Under the pieces are notes generated by a model. The model was given only the letters and a program-made list of their open reading frames with translations, searched no databases and was not told where the DNA came from. DNA of 14,823 nt, taken from CAYRPO01 sp964426305. GTDB taxonomy: Bacteria; Patescibacteriota; Saccharimonadia; Saccharimonadales; CAIOMD01. How positions within the stretch are numbered: position 1 is the stretch's first letter; each line of letters opens with the position of its first letter. Positions 8,468 to 14,080 of the stretch are shown here, one piece after another. A program made the translations under genes and the position numbers. The stretch lies in NCBI GenBank assembly GCA_964426305.1, contig CAYRPO010000026.1, positions 1-14,823 of the forward strand, in the 5' to 3' direction.

Positions 8468-8495
8468 CAATCCTTGAACCTTACAGTATAAATAT

Positions 8496-8581
8496 GCGGA
8501 TGTGGCGGAATGGTAGACGCGCTAGTTTCAGGTACTAGTGTTCGCAAGAACGTGGAGGTTCAAGTCCTCTCATCCGCACCA
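8496..8581 (+). tRNA. tRNA-Leu (anticodon CAG)
   Basis: An 86-base class II tRNA with encoded CCA. Acceptor GCGGATG pairs with CATCCGC, anticodon stem CTAGT/ACTAG closes loop TTCAGGT with anticodon CAG, the long variable arm is TGTTCGCAAGAACG, and the T arm is GGAGG-TTCAAGT-CCTCT. It reads CUG codons. Its last 22 bases are also coding on the opposite strand, as the end of the serine recombinase gene, and its CCA end contains the proposed attachment core. In the integrated state the bases downstream of the core come from the element, yet the tRNA stays intact. Confidence 0.96.
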
Positions 8582-10128
8582 AGAGATAATTCAGTGGCTT
8601 TGACCATGCTGGCAAACGGTTCCCGCCAGAGGTACGAGGCCACTTTTTCGTTATCTACCCGTAGGTTCAAGAATAAAATGCGGCACAGCGTGTCTTTTTC
8701 GGCAGCGGTGCCTGCTTTCATCTTTACGGATGCCGTTTTCACCACGTTCAAGAACTGCGCCTTCGTGAGTTTTATTTGCTGTGGATCGGCTATTTTGACT
8801 TCCAGCTTCTTTATTTCGTCCTCCAAGTCTACGCGCTTGGCCGCCAACTCGTTGACATACTTCTCATTAGCTTTATAGATAACGGATTGCTTGTCGAGCA
8901 TAGCGGTATTCAATGCACGGTCTTCCAGCTCTTTCTTAATGTGAGTTAGCGCGCCGCGCTTGCTAAGTATCTGCTGCTTTATAGCGATAATCTTGCCGTC
9001 CGTTAGTGTGTCTAGCCGCTTACTGTAACGCTCATAGGCTTCGTCGGTCAGCTCAAAGGTACTCAATCTATCATATACGGCATTGAAGATGTTTTTCGCC
9101 CGCAGCGACTTTGGGCTGCGTGTGCAATCGGGATTATCGCAACGATAGGACAGCACGTAGGTGCCGCTGCCCGTTTTATTTTTACCCACCAGCATATGCT
9201 TAGATGATTTACACACGTCACAGTAGACAAAGCCTCGCAGCGGGTAGAAGGTCGCTCGCTTCATAATTGCCACATCCTTAGTCCTAGTGTAGCTCAATAC
9301 CTGCACTTGGTCGTATGTCTCTTTATCGACCATGGGTTCAAAGTCGTAAATCTCGCGCAAGTCTACGGTCTGTCCGGCTTGCACGAGCAGGCCGTAATAG
9401 AATGGGTCACGGAACATCTTAGCGACCGCATTGACCGTGGGCGCAATTCTGCGCGCCGCGCCACGTCTAGGCTTCGTAGAACGATAGTAGCCCTCATCGG
9501 CTAAGTATTTGGCTACATCCGCCAAGCTATCGCCCTCTGCGCGCCGGTGCCAAGCACGTTGTACCAAAGCAAAGAACTCGTTGGGTTCGTATAAGCCAGT
9601 TTCACTATTACGCGTATAGCCCCATTTTGGTGAGCCGGATGATTTGCCTTCATTGAAGTTGCCGCGCACACCACGCCGTACCTTGGTAGATAGATCGTCG
9701 GAATATTGTTTAGAAAACACGAACAACATGCCAAGTAGCATTTTGCCGTTCGCATCGTTCGTGAACTGGTGGCTATGAAAGCGTATGTCCTTGAGCTTGA
9801 ACTCATCTAGCAAATCAATAATCTCGCCCGCTTCCTTCATGTTGCGAGCCAGCCGGTCGGGGTGCCAGCAAAGAATAGCGTCGTATTTCTTGCCACTAGC
9901 TAGATTTTCCAACATAGCCGTGAACTGTGGGCGCTGTTGTGGCTTCTTTGCTGACTTTGTTTCCTTGATAGTTCCGACGATGTGCAAGCCAAGCTGTTCC
10001 GCCAGCTTTTTGCACTCGCGTATCTGGTCGGGGATAGAGCGTACCTGGCGATTATCGTCTTCCGTAGACTTGCGGGCGTAGAGTACATACCGCAGGGATT
10101 TTAGGTCTGGCGCTTCGTCGGGTTCCAT
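8560..10128 (-). CDS. Large serine recombinase (integrase), integrated form
   Basis: A 522-residue large serine recombinase. The resolvase-type catalytic domain (about 13-150) has YARKS with Arg19 and nucleophile Ser21, and HPDRLARN (89-96) with its arginines. The recombinase domain (about 165-275) includes PKWGYTRN and the RDPFYYGLL segment. A zinc ribbon follows (Cys303, Cys306, Cys330, Cys335), then a coiled coil (about 380-450). Such enzymes join attP and attB by double-strand cuts and rotation. The final residues are encoded by antisense of the tRNA-Leu gene: after Ala518, the last codon of the attachment core, only DERT and a stop follow. The likely native tail lies at the other end of the element (12103-12234), so the circular form would be 561 residues. 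The ATG has no Shine-Dalgarno sequence; a -10 box is six bases upstream. Confidence 0.93.
   Translation of the reverse strand: MEPDEAPDLKSLRYVLYARKSTEDDNRQVRSIPDQIRECKKLAEQLGLHIVGTIKETKSAKKPQQRPQFTAMLENLASGKKYDAILCWHPDRLARNMKEAGEIIDLLDEFKLKDIRFHSHQFTNDANGKMLLGMLFVFSKQYSDDLSTKVRRGVRGNFNEGKSSGSPKWGYTRNSETGLYEPNEFFALVQRAWHRRAEGDSLADVAKYLADEGYYRSTKPRRGAARRIAPTVNAVAKMFRDPFYYGLLVQAGQTVDLREIYDFEPMVDKETYDQVQVLSYTRTKDVAIMKRATFYPLRGFVYCDVCKSSKHMLVGKNKTGSGTYVLSYRCDNPDCTRSPKSLRAKNIFNAVYDRLSTFELTDEAYERYSKRLDTLTDGKIIAIKQQILSKRGALTHIKKELEDRALNTAMLDKQSVIYKANEKYVNELAAKRVDLEDEIKKLEVKIADPQQIKLTKAQFLNVVKTASVKMKAGTAAEKDTLCRILFLNLRVDNEKVASYLWREPFASMVKATELSLGADERT
8575..8582 (+). repeat. Left attachment core (in tRNA-Leu CCA end)
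   Basis: CGCACCAA, shared with 12235-12242. Flanking bases differ on both sides between the two copies. Serine recombinases cut at a central dinucleotide inside such a short identity. Confidence 0.65.
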
Positions 10129-10165
10129 AGTCTTATTATACCATTTCTACCCCTGTTATAACAGG
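10129..10165 (-). promoter_or_regulatory. Leaderless promoter with palindromic operator candidate before the recombinase
   Basis: On the minus strand TATAAT (10135-10140) is six bases before the ATG at 10128. The 14-base perfect palindrome CCTGTTATAACAGG (10152-10165) covers the -35 position. A protein bound there would block transcription, so it may be an operator or, alternatively, a recombinase binding arm. Confidence 0.55.
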
Positions 10166-10359
10166 ATACGACCGCCGTTATTATCCGTAATTGATACGGC
10201 ATTTTCAGCCGCTAGTGGGCTGTCGGCGTCAATCTTTTCCAAGGCTTCGACAAGCAAAATTAGCAAGTCGTCTTCTTCGGCTTGAGTGACCGCTGGTGGG
10301 TATATTTGTTTTGTACGCGAAAAGTTTGCCAAAGCGTCATGACGACCCTTCCTGTCTGC
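10156..10359 (-). pseudogene. Unstarted small reading frame upstream of the recombinase
   Basis: The frame is open for 67 codons and ends at TAA 10156-10158, 27 bases before the recombinase ATG. Its composition looks like protein: TKQIYPPAVTQAEEDDLLIL, then LVEALEKIDADSPLAAEN. There is no ATG or GTG in frame; TTG at 10330-10332 is the only usual candidate. An ATG in a different frame (10335-10337) stands six to seven bases after a good AGGAAGG. One lost or gained base near 10270-10335 could therefore have broken an original gene. No family is recognised. It could be a small accessory protein of the element or a remnant. Confidence 0.45.
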
Positions 10360-10472
10360 TCACGTCCGCTCACGTTGGAGGCGGGGTACTCACCTGTTAT
10401 TCAGGCAGACTTTGTGTGGTATAAGCTTTTTCCGCGTATAGCGCCTACTGACACTAGTCTACTACACGCAGC

Positions 10473-10488
10473 TTGCTAGGTATAGCAA
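10473..10488. repeat. Small inverted repeat
   Basis: TTGCTA-GGTA-TAGCAA, six paired bases with a 4-base loop, upstream of the Nudix promoter. The rest of 10360-10510 shows no gene; it holds two GCTCACGT copies about 10 bases apart. Confidence 0.4.
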
Positions 10489-10514
10489 AGTAGTGCGTTA
10501 TATCCTTTCAATAC

Positions 10515-10529
10515 TGATATAATCAACAC
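10515..10529 (+). promoter_or_regulatory. Leaderless promoter of the Nudix-HAD pair
   Basis: An extended -10, TGATATAAT (10515-10523), ends six bases before the ATG at 10530. No Shine-Dalgarno sequence is present. Confidence 0.6.
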
Positions 10530-10946
10530 ATGCAAAAGACCGAAGATATTTATAAAGCCAGCGGCATTATTATCGTTGACCGTAAAGTGCTTGTTGAGCG
10601 CTCCAAGGGTAAAGAATACTTTATCCATCCTGGCGGTAAAATTGAGCCGGGTGAGACGGCCAAGCAAGCAGTTATCCGTGAACTCAAAGAAGAGTTTCAA
10701 ATTGATGTATCAGAGGACGACTTGCGCCCATTCGACAAGAACAGCGCACCAGCCGCTAACAGCCCAGAAGTGAACGTCCACATGGAAGTGTTCATCGTAG
10801 AGAAGTGGCAGGGCGACATCAATCCTGATAGCGAGGTTGAAGAAATCCGATGGCTCACTTCACAGGTGCCGACTGATATAAAAATTGGCTCCATTATGGA
10901 ACATGAAACGATACCGAAGCTCAAAGCCGAAGGCTTGATAGAGTAG
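10530..10946 (+). CDS. Nudix hydrolase
   Basis: A 138-residue single-domain Nudix protein. The Nudix box runs from Gly36 to Ile58: GKIEPGE, seven residues, then RELKEEFQI, matching GX5EX7REUXEEXGU except that the final glycine is Gln57. The Mg2+-binding glutamates (Glu51, Glu54, Glu55) are present. Family members cleave nucleoside diphosphates linked to another group; the substrate here is unknown. The next gene begins two bases after its stop, so Nudix and HAD form one unit. It lies inside the proposed mobile element, transcribed opposite to the recombinase, so it is best seen as cargo. Confidence 0.88.
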   Translation: MQKTEDIYKASGIIIVDRKVLVERSKGKEYFIHPGGKIEPGETAKQAVIRELKEEFQIDVSEDDLRPFDKNSAPAANSPEVNVHMEVFIVEKWQGDINPDSEVEEIRWLTSQVPTDIKIGSIMEHETIPKLKAEGLIE

Positions 10947-10948
10947 CC

Positions 10949-11650
10949 ATGTCCGAAACCTCCACAGAATATAATGCAGCAGGTGTAGTGTGGGATTTTG
11001 ATGGCACTCTGCTTGATAGTTTCGGACTGCAAGAGTCCGTACTGACCGAGGTCTTGCAACGACGCGGTATGCCCGTACCGCCGCATGAAGTATTTGTGAG
11101 CAATTACCACGGCCGTTTGATTGACTCGATACAGGGGATTTGCGGCGCAGAAGGTGATTTACTTCAAGAGATTTATGAGGACTTTATTCAGAGCGAGGAG
11201 CATCACTACGAACACCCGGACGACTTATTCTTCGCTGATGCGCTCGACCTGCTAAAAAGATGTCATGAAGCTGGCCTAAAACAGATTATCGTAAGCAACC
11301 GGCCGCACCATAGCGATGGCCGTGTTGGTAGCCCTCGTAACCTGGCAAAAAGACAGCCTCTTGCCGGTCTTATTGATGCTGTTGTTTGTGGTGATGATAA
11401 CGCTTTCCATAAACCTGATGCACGGATGCTCGACGCTACGGAACATGAGCTGGGGCTTAGTCGAGGAGACTTGTTAGTAGTGGGCGACCAGTTTGTTGAC
11501 GCGGAGATGGCACATAATCTGGGCGTGCGGGCAGTGCTTGTGTCGAGAAACGGTACGGATATTCCCCATCTTGATAAGCTCGCTGATGGCTGGCAGGATA
11601 GGGTTGCGATAGTGAGCGACTTGCACCAAGTATCAGTTACGCAGCTGTAG
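10949..11650 (+). CDS. HAD-superfamily phosphatase
   Basis: A 233-residue HAD hydrolase of the phosphoglycolate phosphatase-like type. Motif I is DFDGTLLDS with nucleophile Asp16 and Asp18. Motif II is IIVSNR with Ser116, motif III Lys155 (FHKPD), and motif IV VVGDQFVDAEMA with Asp180 and Asp184. A helical cap lies between about 24 and 95. It probably removes phosphate from a small molecule; the substrate is unknown. Translation is likely coupled to the Nudix gene two bases upstream, and the pair may act in sequence on one nucleotide-type compound. Its stop is only six bases from the stop of the converging terminase-like gene. Confidence 0.87.
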   Translation: MSETSTEYNAAGVVWDFDGTLLDSFGLQESVLTEVLQRRGMPVPPHEVFVSNYHGRLIDSIQGICGAEGDLLQEIYEDFIQSEEHHYEHPDDLFFADALDLLKRCHEAGLKQIIVSNRPHHSDGRVGSPRNLAKRQPLAGLIDAVVCGDDNAFHKPDARMLDATEHELGLSRGDLLVVGDQFVDAEMAHNLGVRAVLVSRNGTDIPHLDKLADGWQDRVAIVSDLHQVSVTQL

Positions 11651-11659
11651 CGGCCGCTA
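11648..11659. repeat. 12-base palindrome spanning two convergent stop codons
   Basis: TAGCGGCCGCTA is a perfect palindrome whose ends are the TAG stops of the HAD gene (plus) and the terminase-like gene (minus). It has no loop or T-run, so it is not a standard terminator. Confidence 0.6.
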
Positions 11660-12055
11660 ATCAAGCACACTCTGTATGTTGAGCTGTACGGCCGTCACGT
11701 TCGTTGGTGCAAACATGTGGTAGTGCTTCATCATCATGTCTATAGCACGTAACTTGTTCGCGGTCGTCTCGTGGCGGTCATCAATAATCTGTCCGAGTTT
11801 GGCTAGTAAGTCGGCGGGTTCTAGTGTCACATTTTGTCCGATAATTTCCGATAACCATGCTGGCCGCAGGTGCATGAGGTTTCGCGCCGTCTGGTCAGAA
11901 TATCCGGCGCGAACGGCAGAGCTATAACAGTTGCCGAATGTAGGGCTGTCTGCATCCAGATAGTATTCCATAAACCTCTGCTGGCGCGGTGCAAGGGGTG
12001 AGAGGGTTCCTTTGGGGCGTACCCCGGCCTGTTTCTGAGTAGTGCTTGTCTTCAT
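11657..12055 (-). CDS. Terminase small subunit-like DNA-binding protein
   Basis: A 132-residue protein resembling phage small terminase subunits. The N-terminal domain (about 19-75) has LAPRQQRFMEYYLDA, then SSAVRAGYSDQTARNLM, the helix-turn-helix signature of that family. The region KLRAIDMMMKHYHMF (101-115) matches the KALELLGKHxGMF tail of such proteins. Small terminases choose the DNA to be packaged. There is no large terminase, portal or capsid gene here, so it cannot package alone; it may redirect a helper phage or serve as a regulator. The ATG has AAAGG six bases upstream. In the circular form of the element it would lie 47 bases after the full-length recombinase stop, in the same direction. 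Confidence 0.7.
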   Translation of the reverse strand: MKTSTTQKQAGVRPKGTLSPLAPRQQRFMEYYLDADSPTFGNCYSSAVRAGYSDQTARNLMHLRPAWLSEIIGQNVTLEPADLLAKLGQIIDDRHETTANKLRAIDMMMKHYHMFAPTNVTAVQLNIQSVLD

Positions 12056-12102
12056 AATTGCCTTTCGTTCAAACCATACCTTCTTATAGTTATTACAACT
12101 TG

Positions 12103-12243
12103 CTAGTATCTATACGCCAGTGGTGGCGGTGCCTGTGCCGCTAGCCGTAAATCATCTGTCCATGTCAGGGGCGGGCTATTGATAATCCAGTCTGCTATAC
12201 TTCCAAGCAAGCGTTCAAGAACTTTATCTTCTGGCGCACCAAA
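12103..12243 (-). pseudogene. Displaced C-terminal coding segment of the serine recombinase (circle form)
   Basis: On the minus strand the frame begins TTT-GGT-GCG at the right attachment core and runs 43 more codons, from PEDKVLERLL to PPPLAYRY and TAG at 12103-12105. A TAA codon stands directly outside the core and there is no start codon, so it cannot be a separate gene. In the recombinase the core is read CTT-GGT-GCG, in the same frame. Joining the two cores gives ...SLGA-PEDKV..., extending the enzyme from Ala518 by 43 residues. It is part of the element's circular form, silent when integrated. Confidence 0.75.
12235..12242 (+). repeat. Right attachment core
   Basis: CGCACCAA, matching the tRNA-Leu 3' end at 8575-8582. 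Host sequence is taken to resume to its right. Confidence 0.65.
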
Positions 12244-12282
12244 TTAAAGCTTCCAATGTAGGCTGGGATTTATAATTTGGTG
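12237..12282. repeat. 9-base inverted repeat next to the right core
   Basis: CACCAAATT (12237-12245) pairs with AATTTGGTG (12274-12282) across 28 bases. A run of six T follows at about 12291. In the unoccupied site it would directly follow the tRNA CCA end, so it may help end or process the tRNA transcript. The T-run is too distant for a classic terminator. Confidence 0.4.
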
Positions 12283-12337
12283 TTATGACGTTTTTTGCTC
12301 TTTGGGCGGGGTATTTTTATGAACATAAAAGCGGTTA

Positions 12338-12349
12338 TGGTATGATACC
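12338..12349 (+). promoter_or_regulatory. Extended -10 promoter of the FAD oxidase
   Basis: TGGTATGAT (12338-12346) is an extended -10. It lies inside the 11-base palindrome GGTATGATACC (12339-12349). The predicted leader is about 23 bases with no ribosome binding site before the ATG at 12376. Confidence 0.45.
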
Positions 12350-12375
12350 TGCATAGATCGCATACGAAAAACCAC

Positions 12376-14004
12376 ATGAGTAAAATTGCCCAATATCTGC
12401 AGCAGCATCTTGTTGGCGAGGTAATCGTCTCGCCTGATGCGCGTGAATATTTTTCGACTGATGCCAGTGTTTTGAAAATTACGCCGCAGATTATACTGTA
12501 TCCACGGCTTGAAAACGACATCAGAAAAGCGGCACGTTTCGCATGGCAGCTTGCTGAACGGGGTCGCGTGATCCCAATTACTGCGCGTGGGTCTGGTAGC
12601 GATTTTGGTGGCGCCGCAATTGGTGGTGGCATTATTGTGGCGTTCCCTGCTCATTTAAATAAAATTTTGTCACTTGACTCTAACAAAGGCTTGTTGACCG
12701 TACAGCCTGGTGCTAATTTTGGCAAGCTACAACAGACATTACATACTCATGGGTTATTTTTGCCGTCATATCCTGCATCGCTTGAATACAGTACTATCGG
12801 TGGTGCGGTCGCAAACAATGCTAGTGGCGAAAAGTCTGTCAAGTATGGAACCACGAAAGACTTCGTGCGTAGCCTGCGGGTAGTCCTTTCAAATGGTGAA
12901 GTCATCACAACATCACGCGTCTCTCGGCGAGAATTGGTCAAAAAGAAGGGCCTTACGACGCTTGAGGGTGAGCTATATCGTGCCATAGATAATCTACTGG
13001 ACGACAATCAGGAGGTCATCGATGGCGCCAAAAAACCGCTGACCAAAAACACTTCTGGCTATGATATATGGGGCGTAAAACGCAAAGATGGATCGTTCGA
13101 TCTGACGCCTCTTATTGTTGGATCGCAGGGTACGCTTGGGATTGTAACCGAGATTGAACTCGAGGCAGAGAGCTACAATCCGTCGACAACATTGGTCGTT
13201 GGCTATTTTGATAACATCGAGCATGCCGGATCATGCGTCAAGGACTTACTCAAGACCGAGCCATCATCACTTGAGATGGTAGACGGAAGAACGATTGAGT
13301 TTGTGGAATCATATTATCCTAGCCTGCTGAAAGATGTTCCGTCCCCGGTACCAAAAATTATCTTACTGGTCGAGTACGATGAGACAAACGGCCGGCACCA
13401 AAAAAAGCATGCCAAAAAAGCCGTAAAAATTATGACCGACAGGGCAAATGCAGTCGTAAAGGCATCTAGCAAAGAACAGCAAGAAGATCTTTGGAAGATG
13501 CGACAATCTGTTGGTGCAGTTTTCTCGCATACGGCCGGGGCGAAGCGTGCTATCCCCGTCACTGAAGATGCGATTGTTCCAGTAGACCGAGTGCCCCAGT
13601 TACTACAGAAGGGATATGATCTGCTGGCAAGCATGGGTATTGATGGCGTCGCGTGGGGGCATGTTGGCGAAGGGCAGGTATCTTTGCAACCATTTTTAGA
13701 TTTGTCGCAAGTTGGCGATCGCCAAAGACTTTTTAAATTACTCGAATCGTACGCCACGATTGTGGCCGACTTAGGGGGCAGTCTTGCGGGTAGTCATAGC
13801 GACGGTCGCTTAAAAGCACTCTATATGGGCAGTGTATATAGCGCAGATGTCTTGACTATTTTTCAGAAGATTAAACAGATATTTGACCCATATAATATCC
13901 TGAATCCAGGGGTCAAAATGGGCGTTGTTGTTGCAGATGTACAATCTCATATGCGCCAAGAATACAGTCTTGGTCATCTGTATGACCACATGCCTCGATC
14001 ATAA
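12376..14004 (+). CDS. FAD-binding oxidase, GlcD / D-lactate dehydrogenase type
   Basis: A 542-residue flavoprotein of the PCMH/FAD_binding_4 plus FAD-oxidase C type. FAD-binding features are ARGSGSDFGGAAIGGGI (about 69-85), PASLEYSTIGGAVANNASG (133-151) and GSQGTLGIVTEIE (about 249-261). The C-terminal domain has HVGEGQVSLQPF (about 428) and IFDPYNILNPGVKMG near the end. Relatives oxidise 2-hydroxyacids such as D-lactate or glycolate. The active-site motif usually GEHGxG(R) reads GSHSDGR here, with His474 kept and the acidic residue changed to Ser473. No iron-sulfur domain is attached. The likely substrate is a D-2-hydroxyacid, but this is not certain. It was probably next to tRNA-Leu(CAG) before the element inserted. 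Confidence 0.87.
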   Translation: MSKIAQYLQQHLVGEVIVSPDAREYFSTDASVLKITPQIILYPRLENDIRKAARFAWQLAERGRVIPITARGSGSDFGGAAIGGGIIVAFPAHLNKILSLDSNKGLLTVQPGANFGKLQQTLHTHGLFLPSYPASLEYSTIGGAVANNASGEKSVKYGTTKDFVRSLRVVLSNGEVITTSRVSRRELVKKKGLTTLEGELYRAIDNLLDDNQEVIDGAKKPLTKNTSGYDIWGVKRKDGSFDLTPLIVGSQGTLGIVTEIELEAESYNPSTTLVVGYFDNIEHAGSCVKDLLKTEPSSLEMVDGRTIEFVESYYPSLLKDVPSPVPKIILLVEYDETNGRHQKKHAKKAVKIMTDRANAVVKASSKEQQEDLWKMRQSVGAVFSHTAGAKRAIPVTEDAIVPVDRVPQLLQKGYDLLASMGIDGVAWGHVGEGQVSLQPFLDLSQVGDRQRLFKLLESYATIVADLGGSLAGSHSDGRLKALYMGSVYSADVLTIFQKIKQIFDPYNILNPGVKMGVVVADVQSHMRQEYSLGHLYDHMPRS

Positions 14005-14032
14005 ATTTCAAAAATATTTCCAAATTCTAATT

Positions 14033-14058
14033 TATGCTAATCTACTCAGATTAGCATA
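14033..14058. repeat. 11-base perfect inverted repeat (hairpin or operator)
   Basis: TATGCTAATCT and AGATTAGCATA flank the loop ACTC. On the plus strand it is followed by TTAAAT, too weak a T-run for a good terminator. It ends only six bases before the extended -10 of the endonuclease gene, covering its -35 area. It could be a terminator for the oxidase, a repressor site, or both. Confidence 0.7.
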
Positions 14059-14063
14059 TTAAA

Positions 14064-14072
14064 TGGTATACA
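14064..14072 (+). promoter_or_regulatory. Extended -10 promoter of the homing endonuclease gene
   Basis: TGGTATACA is an extended -10 whose last base is eight bases before the ATG at 14081. It predicts a start of transcription at or next to the ATG. Confidence 0.5.
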
Positions 14073-14080
14073 CTTAATAT

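Larger units (their letters stand above)
8289..8480 (+). ncRNA. Unidentified structured intergenic region starting with a tRNA-Leu 5' copy
   Basis: This gene-free stretch begins with 20 bases identical to the start of the tRNA-Leu that lies 204 bases further on. It then contains three clean hairpins: AAGCGCC/GGCGCTT with a 3-base loop (8313-8329), CGGC/GCCG with a GAAT loop (8351-8362), and TTGCCAGC/GCTGGCAA with a 2-base loop (8391-8408). Ten bases CAAGTCCTCT at 8453-8462 repeat part of the tRNA T arm. I do not see signature sequences of SRP RNA, RNase P RNA or tmRNA. It may be a decayed, insertion-broken tRNA-Leu or an independent small RNA. A 70-codon frame across it lacks protein-like composition. 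Confidence 0.35.
8575..12242. mobile_element. Putative 3.66-kb serine-recombinase integrative element in tRNA-Leu(CAG)
   Basis: The proposed ends are two copies of CGCACCAA, at 8575-8582 (tRNA 3' end with CCA) and 12235-12242. The element carries the recombinase, a small unstarted frame, Nudix, HAD and a terminase small-subunit-like gene; the host FAD oxidase follows. Rejoining the outer sequences restores an intact tRNA 3' end followed by AATTAAAGC. Rejoining the inner sequences makes the recombinase frame continue, without shift, into a 43-codon tail at 12103-12234. Eight bases alone would be weak evidence. The frame match, the same strand, the correct geometry and the stop codon immediately outside the right core together make the boundaries convincing. 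No structural phage genes are present. Confidence 0.75.

Noticed and set aside
8265..8477. 70-codon frame in the structured intergenic region
   Set aside because: It spans the tRNA-like copy and hairpins, has no ribosome binding site and no protein-like pattern.
8289..8480. tRNA-Leu with a group I intron
   Set aside because: The anticodon arm and acceptor 3' half are missing and no intron core signals are visible.
12205..12242. A second tRNA 3' end with GTTCAAG and GCACCA near the right core
   Set aside because: The spacing is 16 rather than 11 bases and no T stem can form. GTTCAAG is explained as part of the recombinase tail coding sequence.
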